DNA of 7,158 bases. Source: Streptosporangiaceae bacterium. GTDB lineage: Bacteria > Actinomycetota > Actinomycetes > Streptosporangiales > Streptosporangiaceae. Made by a program: the position numbers and the translations under genes. Below the pieces are notes generated by a model. That model was given only the letters and a program-made list of their open reading frames with translations. It searched no databases and was not told the DNA's origin. Below, in pieces: positions 1 to 7,158 of this stretch (within the stretch, counting starts at the first letter, position 1; each line of letters starts with the position of its first letter). Where the stretch lies: NCBI GenBank assembly GCA_030039095.1, contig JASHQP010000773.1, positions 1-7,158 on the forward strand, read 5' to 3'.

Positions 1-2
1 GC

Positions 3-539
3 GGGCCCTTTCTGCGCCCGCTGCTGGGGATCTCCCGCGCGACCACCAGGGCGGCGTGCGCCGCGCAGGGCCTCGAGCCGTGGGACGACCCGCAGAACGC
101 CGATCCGGGCTTCGCCCGGGCCCGGGTGCGGCACCGGCTGCTGCCGGCGCTCGAGGCCGAGCTCGGGCCCGGCGTGACCGAGGCCCTGGCGCGCAGTGCC
201 CGGCTGCTGCGCGCCGATGCGGATCTCCTCGACGAACTCGCGAACAACGAGCTCGAACGCATAGCCCCGGGGGGCCCTGGCCACCCGCTTCCGCTGGACA
301 CCCTGGCCGTGCTGCCGGAGGCGATCAGGTCACGGGTGCTCAGGAACGCGGCCATCGCAGCGGGCTGCCCGCCCGGCGCGCTGACCGCGCGGCACGTCGC
401 CGGGCTCGAGGAGCTGGTGACCGGCTGGCGCGGCCAGCGCCGGATCGACCTGCCCGGCGGTATCCGCGCCTGGCGCCGGTATGGCAAGCTGCAGTTCGGC
501 TCGGGCGATGACGGGGAGGGCGCAGGTGGACGCGAATGA
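3..539 (+). CDS. tilS: tRNA(Ile)-lysidine synthetase TilS, C-terminal 178 residues (5' end outside window)
   Basis: TilS is the cytoplasmic ATP-dependent enzyme that attaches lysine to C34 of the CAU anticodon of tRNA-Ile2, changing both its amino-acid identity and its codon reading from AUG to AUA. The reading frame is open from the left edge. The N-terminal PP-loop ATPase (SGGxDS) lies outside the window. What is visible is the conserved middle part: an RPLLG-SR segment, then [10 protein letters not shown] (window residues 23-32) leading into [18 protein letters not shown], the typical TilS motif after the ATPase core. A helical stretch and a C-terminal [23 protein letters not shown] segment resembling the actinobacterial TilS substrate-binding end follow. 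It stops at TGA 537-539 and overlaps the start of hpt by 14 nt, so the two are probably translationally coupled. The assignment rests on these motifs plus the classic tilS-hpt-ftsH order. The missing 5' end prevents checking the active site. Confidence 0.87.
   Translation, partial: GPFLRPLLGISRATTRAACAAQGLEPWDDPQNADPGFARARVRHRLLPALEAELGPGVTEALARSARLLRADADLLDELANNELERIAPGGPGHPLPLDTLAVLPEAIRSRVLRNAAIAAGCPPGALTARHVAGLEELVTGWRGQRRIDLPGGIRAWRRYGKLQFGSGDDGEGAGGRE
513..519 (+). promoter_or_regulatory. Ribosome binding site deciding the hpt GTG start
   Basis: GGGGAGG lies 6 nt before GTG 526, inside the 3' end of tilS. It matches the anti-Shine-Dalgarno better than anything in front of the alternative ATG codons at 481 or 541, so it favours the GTG start. 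Confidence 0.7.
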
Positions 540-1083
540 CATGGGCGCCGACCTCGAGGAAGTGCTCATCACCGCGGAGCAGGTGCAGCAGCGCATCGCC
601 GAGCTCGCGGCGCAGATCGACGCGGATTACGCCGATCGCGAACTACTGCTGGTAGGCGTGCTCAAGGGCGCGGTCATGGTGATGGCCGACCTGGCCCGCG
701 CCATACGGCTCCCGGTCCAGATGGACTGGATGGCTGTGTCGTCATACGGCTCGGGCACGAAGTCCTCGGGTGTGGTGCGCATCCTCAAGGACCTCGACGC
801 CGACATCACCGACCGGCATGTGCTGATCGTCGAGGACATCATCGACTCCGGTCTGACCCTGTCCTGGCTGGTGAGGAACCTGCAGTCGCGCGGCCCCGCG
901 TCGCTGAAGGTGTGCGCGCTGCTGCGCAAGCCCGGTGCCGCCCGGGTGGAAGTCGACGTGGCGTACACGGGTTTCGACATCGGCAACGCGTTCGTCATCG
1001 GCTACGGGCTCGACTACGCCGAGCGCTACCGCAACCTGCCGTTCGTCGGGACCCTGGCCCCGCACGTCTACGGCGGGCGGTGA
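526..1083 (+). CDS. hpt: Hypoxanthine(-guanine) phosphoribosyltransferase
   Basis: This is a cytoplasmic purine-salvage enzyme transferring the phosphoribosyl group of PRPP to hypoxanthine or guanine to give IMP or GMP and PPi. It has 185 residues, normal for bacterial Hpt. The motifs in order are: LKGA (46-49), the pyrophosphate-binding loop; SSYG (72-75), the mobile catalytic loop; [14 protein letters not shown] (99-112), the PRPP-binding loop, with acidic pair E103-D104 and likely general base D107; and [24 protein letters not shown] (149-172), the purine-binding end, with F156-V157 around the base and D163. I chose GTG 526 because of the GGGGAGG site 6 nt upstream and because the resulting VDANDMG start resembles the streptomycete N-terminus. 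ATG 541 is a possible alternative, whereas ATG 481 would add 15 residues unlike the family. It overlaps tilS by 14 nt. Guanine versus hypoxanthine preference cannot be read from the sequence. Confidence 0.96.
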   Translation: MDANDMGADLEEVLITAEQVQQRIAELAAQIDADYADRELLLVGVLKGAVMVMADLARAIRLPVQMDWMAVSSYGSGTKSSGVVRILKDLDADITDRHVLIVEDIIDSGLTLSWLVRNLQSRGPASLKVCALLRKPGAARVEVDVAYTGFDIGNAFVIGYGLDYAERYRNLPFVGTLAPHVYGGR

Positions 1084-1086
1084 GGA

Positions 1087-1109
1087 GCCGGGGCCCGGCC
1101 TGGCGCCGG
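1087..1109 (+). terminator. GC-rich hairpin region just after hpt; possible terminator
   Basis: Starting 3 nt after the hpt stop, three short complementary arms follow each other: GCCGG (1087-1091), CCGGC (1095-1099) and GCCGG (1105-1109). The middle arm can pair with either neighbour, with loops of 3 or 5 nt. There is no T-run behind it, which is common for actinobacterial terminators but makes the call weak. In such GC-rich DNA five-base arms can also arise by chance. Confidence 0.3.
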
Positions 1110-1130
1110 TGTGCGGCGGGGAACACGGCG

Positions 1131-1157
1131 GGAACACACAGTGAGATGAAATACGTT
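1131..1157 (+). promoter_or_regulatory. Possible ECF-sigma-type promoter upstream of ftsH
   Basis: GGAAC (1131-1135) is followed after 18 nt by CGTT (1154-1157), or after 19 nt by GTT. This resembles the GGAA(C/T)...GTT pattern of actinobacterial stress sigma factors of the SigE/SigH/SigR group. It would place the transcript start near 1164, giving an ftsH leader of about 215 nt. The elements are short and the spacing is at the upper end of the usual range, so chance is a real alternative. Confidence 0.3.
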
Positions 1158-1210
1158 CACGGGGGTAGGGAACTCTGCGGAGGCCAGGGCCCGGAGAACG
1201 TGGCTCCTGC

Positions 1211-1240
1211 GTGTCAGCACGGGTCGGCGCGGTGTACCGT
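1211..1240 (+). promoter_or_regulatory. Possible vegetative promoter upstream of ftsH
   Basis: GTGTCA (1211-1216) matches the -35 consensus TTGACA at 4 of 6 positions. It stands 18 nt before TACCGT (1235-1240), which fits the actinobacterial -10 form TANNNT. Transcription would begin near 1247 in an A/T-richer patch, leaving about 130 nt of leader before ftsH. It is a candidate only; no start-site data are available. Confidence 0.35.
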
Positions 1241-1283
1241 CGATTATTGCCGTTTATCAGGCGGGCAGAAAGGAAAGCTGCGC

Positions 1284-1378
1284 GTGGGCGCTGGTACGCA
1301 AGGCAGTCCTGCCGGAGGTCGGCGGGACCTGATGCTCGTCAGGAGGGGTCGGCCCGCTAGCGGCGCGGCCGTTCGTCG

Positions 1379-1388
<10 letters not shown>
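1284..1388 (+). CDS. Possible 34-codon leader ORF overlapping the ftsH start (doubtful)
   Basis: A GTG at 1284 is preceded 6 nt upstream by AGGAAAG (1271-1277), a good ribosome binding site. The frame runs 34 codons and ends at TGA 1386-1388, seven nt beyond the A of the ftsH ATG. The peptide would be Arg/Gly-rich (RR at 13-14, RRGR at 20-23, RR at 31-32) with no recognisable domain. The arrangement could couple ftsH translation to passage of ribosomes through the leader, which would explain why ftsH has no properly spaced Shine-Dalgarno of its own. Against it, only about 65% of codons end in G or C, clearly lower than in the neighbouring genes. It may therefore be non-coding leader RNA. Comparison with related genomes would decide. 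Confidence 0.3.
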
Positions 1389-3505
<2,117 letters not shown>

Positions 3506-3562
3506 ACCCTTTTATCCAGAACCCCCCATGAACTGCCACGTACCCGGCGAGCCAGCCGGATG

Positions 3563-3568
3563 AAAGGG
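3563..3568 (+). promoter_or_regulatory. Ribosome binding site deciding the folE TTG start
   Basis: AAAGGG stands 8 nt before TTG 3577. No in-frame ATG or GTG lies nearby upstream, and the next in-frame start, GTG 3628, would remove the conserved [13 protein letters not shown] helix. The TTG is therefore preferred. Confidence 0.6.
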
Positions 3569-3576
3569 CTCTCTCA

Positions 3577-4167
3577 TTGAGCGAGCAGGACTCGCCTGCA
3601 ATCGACTACGGCCGCATCGAGCGCGCGGTGCGTGAGATCCTGCTGGCCATCGGCGAGGACCCGGACCGGGACGGCCTGCGCGACACGCCGGCGCGCGTCG
3701 CGAGGGCGTACGCGGAGCAGTTCGCCGGGCTGCGGGGGCAGCCCGAGGGCGTGCTCACCACGGTGTTCGACGCCGACCACGAGGAGATGGTCCTGGTCTC
3801 CGACATCGAGATGTACAGCACGTGCGAGCACCACCTCACCCCGTTCTTCGGGGTCGCGCACGTGGGCTACATACCGAACGAGAAGGGCCAGATCACCGGG
3901 CTGTCCAAGCTGGCCAGGCTGGTGGACCTGTACGCGCGGCGGCCGCAGGTTCAGGAGCGGATGACCAGCCAGATTGCCGAGGCACTCATGAGCGTGCTCG
4001 AGCCGCGCGGCGTTATCGTAGTGATAGAGGCCGAGCACCTGTGCATGTCCATGCGCGGCGTGCGGAAGCCGGGGGCCAAGACCGTGACATCTGCCGTGCG
4101 CGGCATGTTTCTTGACTCCGACCGGACTCGTGCCGAAGCGATGAGCTTGCTGCTTGGGCGTCGCTGA
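3577..4167 (+). CDS. folE: GTP cyclohydrolase I FolE
   Basis: FolE is a cytoplasmic homodecameric enzyme that opens the imidazole ring of GTP, releases formate and forms 7,8-dihydroneopterin triphosphate, the first committed step of folate synthesis. It has 196 residues. The N-terminal helix region [25 protein letters not shown] (10-34) and TPARVARAY (37-45) are typical. The metal and active site is complete: STCEHH (81-86) with zinc ligands C83 and H86 and catalytic H85, and HLCMSMRG (154-161) with the third zinc ligand C156 and H154. [21 protein letters not shown] (108-128) and [12 protein letters not shown] (161-172) are also family signatures. The three zinc-binding residues identify the zinc-dependent type IA enzyme, not the metal-promiscuous FolE2. 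The gene lies 71 nt after ftsH with no clear terminator between, so cotranscription with ftsH is likely. The start is TTG, and the stop is buried in a hairpin. Confidence 0.97.
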   Translation: MSEQDSPAIDYGRIERAVREILLAIGEDPDRDGLRDTPARVARAYAEQFAGLRGQPEGVLTTVFDADHEEMVLVSDIEMYSTCEHHLTPFFGVAHVGYIPNEKGQITGLSKLARLVDLYARRPQVQERMTSQIAEALMSVLEPRGVIVVIEAEHLCMSMRGVRKPGAKTVTSAVRGMFLDSDRTRAEAMSLLLGRR

Positions 4168-4182
4168 GCATTTCCTCAGCGA
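4161..4182 (+). terminator. Perfect 8-bp hairpin spanning the folE stop; possible terminator
   Basis: TCGCTGAG (4161-4168) and CTCAGCGA (4175-4182) are perfect inverted repeats around a 6-nt CATTTC loop. The left arm contains the folE TGA. No T-run follows, so it may act as a weak terminator or as a 3'-end stabiliser of the ftsH-folE message. It separates folE from a gap in which the next gene seems to have its own signals. Confidence 0.5.
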
Positions 4183-4218
4183 AACCAGAACCAATCCGGC
4201 GCCGGGAGCGTCTTAGAG

Positions 4219-4362
4219 ATGGCTGACCGAGACACACGATCAACGGACGCGTCCGCTTTATCGCCCTCCGGGCAGCGAAGCGGGCCGCTCAGGAGGCTAG
4301 CTGCGGTGTTCAGGGGTTTGCCCGCCAGGGGCGTCGGCGATGACTACCCTGGTGCCCCGTGA
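4219..4362 (+). CDS. Possible 47-codon ORF ending in GTGA overlap with the next gene (doubtful)
   Basis: The frame starts at ATG 4219, with GGGAG (4204-4208) 10 nt upstream, and stops at TGA 4360-4362. That stop overlaps the GTG 4359 start of the MprF-like gene in the coupled form GTGA. The peptide is Arg/Ser/Gly-rich with no membrane segment, and I recognise no domain. Only about 70% of its codons end in G or C, and it uses TTA and CTA, which are rare in such genomes; both points argue against a real gene. It is otherwise the sole content of the 191-nt gap after folE, apart from the hairpin and a -10-like box. Confidence 0.2.
   Translation: MADRDTRSTDASALSPSGQRSGPLRRLAAVFRGLPARGVGDDYPGAP
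4345..4350 (+). promoter_or_regulatory. Possible -10 box for leaderless transcription of the MprF-like gene
   Basis: TACCCT fits the actinobacterial TANNNT -10 pattern and lies 8 nt before GTG 4359, the spacing seen in leaderless mRNAs. No convincing -35 box is seen at 16-19 nt. The absence of a good Shine-Dalgarno for GTG 4359 agrees with leaderless translation, but coupling to the small upstream ORF is the competing reading. Confidence 0.35.
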
Positions 4363-6323
4363 CCCGGGGCCCGACGCAGGTGTCCGAGATGACTGACCGC
4401 AGCGGGCCAGAGCCGGGCGAGCCCAAAACCGGTGACACGGCGCAGGAGACGGTGGACGCCACCCCGCGCGCCGCGAGCCTGGTTTCCACCGCGGCGGCGC
4501 CGCTCGACCGTCTGCTGGCGGGCCGCCCGCCGGACCGCCGGCACCAGCGCCGCTGGGTGCCGGTCACCGCGGCGCTGCTGTCGCTGCTGGTGGGCCTCGC
4601 CTACATCATCGAAGGCCTGCGCAGCGGGCCGGTCTACAAGCATCTCGAGCACTCCCTGCACAAGCTCAACGAGGTCGCGCCGGGCGTGCTCAGCCTGTTC
4701 CCCCGCGTCGCCGACGTCATCGTCGGGATGCTGCTGCTGATGTTCGCGCACGCCCTGCGCAGGCGGAAGAAGCGTGCCTGGCAGGGCGTGATGCTCCTGC
4801 TCGTCTTCAGCGTGATCGTGCACGCCGTCAGGGCGATCGCGCACGCCTCGCTGCCAGACAGAGACCACTTCGTGGCCGTGATCGGCGCCGCGATTCTGCT
4901 GGTCCTGCTGTGGATCTACCGCAGCGAGTTCTACGCGACCGGCGACCCGCGGACCCGGTGGCGCGCGGTGTGGGCATTCTTCGGTCTTGCCGTGGCCGAC
5001 ATCATCATCGGCTTCACCTATATCTCGGTCGGCGGCGGCCTGCAGGCCGACTACACACCGGCCGAGCGGCTGCAGTCGGCGATCTACAACCTGCTCGGCT
5101 TCAACGGGCCCGTGCACTTCGTCACCGAAACCCGCTCGGACCTGTTCGGCGTCGTGATGGGCGGCCTCGGACTGCTCACCGTCATCGTCGCCGGCTACCT
5201 GTTCCTGCGCCCGGCCCGGCGCGTGGGCAGGCTCGGGGCGCAGGACGCGGCGCGGATCCACGAGCTTCTCGGCAAGTACGGGGAACGGGACTCGCTCGGC
5301 TATTTCACGCTGCGCACCGACAAGAGCATCATCTGGTCTCCCACCGGGAAGTCGTGCATCGGCTACCGGGTCCAGTCCGGGGTCATGCTGGCGAGCGGCG
5401 ACCCGATCGGGGATCCCGAGGCCTGGCCAGGAGCGATCAACGCGTTCCTGGACGAGGCCGCGCGGCACGCCTGGGTGCCCGCGGTGCTGGGGTGCAGCGA
5501 GCTCGGTGCCGAGACCTGGTGCCGCGAGGGCGACGGTCTGACCGCGCTGGAACTCGGCGACGAGGCCATCGTCAACGTCGCCGACTTCACCCTGCGGGGC
5601 CGGTCGATGCGGAACGTCCGGCAGATGGTCACGCGGGTGTGCAAGCACGGCTACGTGGCGGAGGTCCGCCGGGTCGGCGACATCCCCCGGGAAGAGATCG
5701 ACCGGCTGAACCGGCAGGCCGACTCCTGGCGGGGGAACCCGACCGAGCGCGGGTTCTCGATGGCGCTCGGCCGTGTCGGCGGCGTCGGCGACGACGACTG
5801 CGTGATCGCCACGGCAACCGAGGACGGCGTGCTGCGCGCGATCTTGCACTTCGTGCCCTGGGGCGCGGACGGTCTCTCGCTGGACCTGATGCGCCGGGAC
5901 CGGGCTGCCCAGCCGGGCCTGAACGACTTCCTCATCATGGAGGCCATCAAGCGCGCACCCGATCTCGGCGTGAAGCGCATCTCGCTGAACTTCGCCATGT
6001 TCCGCGCCGCCCTGGAGCGGGGCGAGCGGATCGGGGCCGGGCCGGTGCTGCGGGCCTGGCGCGGCCTGCTGCTGGTCGCGTCGCGGTGGTTCCAGATCGA
6101 GTCGCTGTACAAGTTCAACGCGAAGTTCTGCCCGGAGTGGGTGCCGCGGTTCGTCGTCTACACCGGCACCAGGGACATCCCGAGGATCGGGCTCGCCGCG
6201 CTCGAGGCGGAGGCCTTCGTGGTCTGGCCCACCGTCGAGGTGCGCAGGATCGCGCGGCGGGCCGCCCGCGGGCTCGGCCTCGGCGGGCTCGGACGCCGCG
6301 TACGGGCCGCGTTCCAGCGATAG
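4359..6323 (+). CDS. Phosphatidylglycerol lysyltransferase-domain membrane protein (MprF/LysX-like, DUF2156)
   Basis: This is a probable aminoacyl-phospholipid synthase. Family members transfer an amino acid from aminoacyl-tRNA to phosphatidylglycerol, lowering surface negative charge and protecting against cationic peptides. It has 654 residues. A basic, disordered cytoplasmic N-terminus (1-65) is followed by about six membrane segments (roughly 66-87, 108-131, 140-160, 170-187, 202-225, 258-284) and a cytoplasmic catalytic domain (about 290-620). The catalytic-domain signatures are SGVMLASGDPIGDPEAW (340-356), SMRNVRQMV (416-424), LSLDLMRRD (506-514), ISLNFAMFRA (541-550) and SLYKFNAKFCPEWVPRF (582-598). 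It ends with an Arg-rich tail, without the C-terminal lysyl-tRNA synthetase of mycobacterial LysX and with fewer membrane segments than full-size MprF. The start could be GTG 4359 (leaderless or GTGA-coupled) or ATG 4389, which has only a weak CAGG upstream. The amino acid used (Lys, Ala, Arg or Orn) cannot be predicted here. It sits between folE and folP without any obvious link to folate. Confidence 0.85.
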   Translation: MTRGPTQVSEMTDRSGPEPGEPKTGDTAQETVDATPRAASLVSTAAAPLDRLLAGRPPDRRHQRRWVPVTAALLSLLVGLAYIIEGLRSGPVYKHLEHSLHKLNEVAPGVLSLFPRVADVIVGMLLLMFAHALRRRKKRAWQGVMLLLVFSVIVHAVRAIAHASLPDRDHFVAVIGAAILLVLLWIYRSEFYATGDPRTRWRAVWAFFGLAVADIIIGFTYISVGGGLQADYTPAERLQSAIYNLLGFNGPVHFVTETRSDLFGVVMGGLGLLTVIVAGYLFLRPARRVGRLGAQDAARIHELLGKYGERDSLGYFTLRTDKSIIWSPTGKSCIGYRVQSGVMLASGDPIGDPEAWPGAINAFLDEAARHAWVPAVLGCSELGAETWCREGDGLTALELGDEAIVNVADFTLRGRSMRNVRQMVTRVCKHGYVAEVRRVGDIPREEIDRLNRQADSWRGNPTERGFSMALGRVGGVGDDDCVIATATEDGVLRAILHFVPWGADGLSLDLMRRDRAAQPGLNDFLIMEAIKRAPDLGVKRISLNFAMFRAALERGERIGAGPVLRAWRGLLLVASRWFQIESLYKFNAKFCPEWVPRFVVYTGTRDIPRIGLAALEAEAFVVWPTVEVRRIARRAARGLGLGGLGRRVRAAFQR

Positions 6324-6330
6324 CCCGGGC

Positions 6331-6361
6331 CGGGCGCCGCACAGCCCAGGGCGGCGGCCCG
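6331..6361 (+). terminator. Strong GC hairpin between the MprF-like gene and folP; possible terminator
   Basis: The arm CGGGCGCCGC (6331-6340) pairs with GCGGCGGCCCG (6351-6361), giving 10 base pairs with one bulged G (6357) and a 10-nt loop. It begins 8 nt after the TAG stop of the MprF-like gene and ends before the folP -10 box. No T-run follows. Its position suggests termination or mRNA 3'-end protection before a separate folP transcript. Confidence 0.4.
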
Positions 6362-6379
6362 CCGTGGCCTCCAAGCCCG

Positions 6380-6385
6380 TAGATT
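6380..6385 (+). promoter_or_regulatory. -10 box for probable leaderless transcription of folP
   Basis: TAGATT is a good TANNNT -10 match ending 7 nt before the folP ATG at 6393. No Shine-Dalgarno lies between the preceding stop and the ATG, and GGCCACC directly precedes the start. This is the standard layout of actinobacterial leaderless genes, with transcription beginning at or next to the A of the ATG. A -35 box is not recognisable. Confidence 0.55.
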
Positions 6386-6392
6386 GGCCACC

Positions 6393-7158
6393 ATGACCAT
6401 TCTGGAGGGCCTGACCTCCGCGAACCGGTGCCTGGTCATGGGCATCGTCAACGTGACCCCGGACTCGTTCTCCGACGGCGGCAAGTGGCTCGATCCCGCC
6501 GCGGCCGTTGCCCATGGCCTCAGGCTCGCGGCCGAGGGCGCAGACATCATCGACGTCGGCGGGGAATCCACCCGGCCCGGGGCGCAGCGGGTGGACGAGG
6601 CGGAGGAACTGCGGCGGATCAGCCCGGTGATCTCCGGACTGGCCGCCGCCGGGGCCACGGTCAGCGTGGATACCATGCGGGCCGGTGTGGCCGAGGTCGC
6701 GCTCGGCACCGGTGCCCGCATGGTCAACGACGTGAGCGGGGGCCTGGCCGATCCCCGGATGCCGCGCCTGGCCGCCGAGGCCGGCGTGCCCTACGTGGTG
6801 ACGCACTGGCGGGGGTACGGCCGCGACATGCAGGAGCGGGCCGTGTACGACGACGTAGTGCGTGAGGTCGGCGCCGAACTCAGACGCCGGGTCGACGCGG
6901 TAATGGCGGCCGGGGTCGACCCGTCAGCGGTCATCGTGGACCCGGGCATCGGGTTCGCCAAACTGCAGGGGCACAACTGGGCCCTGCTGACCAGTCTCGG
7001 CGAGATCGCCAGACTCGGCGGCGACACCCCGTTCCCGGTACTCGTCGGTGCGTCACGCAAGAGCTTCCTGGGCTCCCTGCTGCGGGAAGCAGACGGGGAG
7101 CCGCGCCCGGCCGCCGAGCGCGACGGCGCCACGGCCGCCGTGACCGCGCTCGTGGCGG
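6393..7158 (+). CDS. folP: Dihydropteroate synthase FolP, N-terminal 255 residues (3' end outside window)
   Basis: FolP is a cytoplasmic TIM-barrel enzyme that joins p-aminobenzoate to 6-hydroxymethyl-dihydropterin pyrophosphate, forming dihydropteroate; it is the sulfonamide target. The visible 255 residues carry every active-site loop: MGIVNVTPDSFSDGG (16-30), with metal-binding N20; GGESTRPGA (56-64); SVDT (91-94) with D93; NDVSGG (112-117); THWRG (137-141); VDPGIGFAK (182-190) with D183 and K190; and GASRKSFLG (219-227) with R222 and K223. Loop positions linked to sulfonamide resistance in other species look wild type (F26, P62). The RDGATAAVTAL segment (243-253) is near the C-terminus, and about 25-35 residues are probably missing beyond the edge. 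The start is ATG 6393, chosen because NRCLVMGIVNVTP follows at the usual distance and a TAGATT box precedes it by 7 nt. In related genomes folB and folK usually follow. Confidence 0.97.
   Translation, partial: MTILEGLTSANRCLVMGIVNVTPDSFSDGGKWLDPAAAVAHGLRLAAEGADIIDVGGESTRPGAQRVDEAEELRRISPVISGLAAAGATVSVDTMRAGVAEVALGTGARMVNDVSGGLADPRMPRLAAEAGVPYVVTHWRGYGRDMQERAVYDDVVREVGAELRRRVDAVMAAGVDPSAVIVDPGIGFAKLQGHNWALLTSLGEIARLGGDTPFPVLVGASRKSFLGSLLREADGEPRPAAERDGATAAVTALVA

Noticed and set aside
481..540. ATG 481 as the hpt start
   Set aside because: It would add 15 residues ([15 protein letters not shown]) unlike any Hpt N-terminus, read entirely inside tilS, and it lacks a ribosome binding site.
1193..1207. 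GGAG/CTCC inverted repeat in the ftsH leader
   Set aside because: A 4-bp stem with a 7-nt loop is expected by chance at this base composition.
3528..3563. 11-codon ORF between ftsH and folE
   Set aside because: It has no ribosome binding site, is too short to judge, and does not overlap or couple to folE.
4910..6382. 490-codon + strand frame offset within the MprF-like gene
   Set aside because: It is Arg/Gly/Ala/Pro-rich noise in another frame of a gene with clear family motifs. It has no recognisable domain and no ribosome binding site.
4344..6806. Very long (820-codon) open frame on the - strand across the MprF-like gene and folP
   Set aside because: It is antisense to two clear genes and has low-complexity His/Arg/Pro/Asp-rich content with no recognisable domain. 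It is the expected open mirror frame of high-GC coding DNA.

Overview
The window is a stretch of chromosomal housekeeping DNA from a high-GC Gram-positive bacterium (Actinomycetota). The evidence is the strong G/C bias at third codon positions, GTG and TTG starts, TANNNT -10 boxes placed 7-8 nt before start codons that lack a ribosome binding site, and protein sequences that closely follow actinobacterial versions: an FtsH beginning [10 protein letters not shown] with a HEGGH zinc motif, and an Hpt beginning VDAND-MG. I cannot name the genus. A Streptosporangiales- or Streptomyces-like actinomycete is plausible but only inferred.

All genes are on the + strand. From left to right: the 3' end of tilS (tRNA-Ile lysidine synthetase, 3-539); hpt (hypoxanthine phosphoribosyltransferase, 526-1083), overlapping tilS by 14 nt; a 295-nt untranslated or leader region (1084-1378) with promoter-like sequences, a GC-rich hairpin region and a possible 34-codon leader ORF that runs into the next start; ftsH (membrane AAA+ zinc protease, 1379-3505); folE (GTP cyclohydrolase I, TTG start, 3577-4167) ending in a hairpin; a 191-nt gap with a doubtful 47-codon ORF; an MprF/LysX-like membrane aminoacyl-phospholipid synthase without a fused lysyl-tRNA synthetase (4359-6323); and the 5' part of folP (dihydropteroate synthase, from 6393), which runs off the right edge.

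Two conserved neighbourhoods meet here. tilS-hpt-ftsH is an old gene order shared with Firmicutes. ftsH-folE-folP is the actinobacterial start of the folate cluster, in which folE makes dihydroneopterin triphosphate from GTP and folP condenses the later pterin with p-aminobenzoate. The unusual point in layout is the MprF-like gene between folE and folP. It appears to have its own expression signals, and folP behind it looks leaderless with its own -10 box, so the folate genes need not depend on readthrough.

I found no CRISPR array, insertion sequence, tRNA, phage gene or defence gene, and no previously undescribed multi-gene system. The points most worth a second look are the ftsH leader (start codon without a nearby Shine-Dalgarno, overlapping leader ORF, promoter-like boxes), the placement and architecture of the MprF-like gene, and the apparently leaderless starts.
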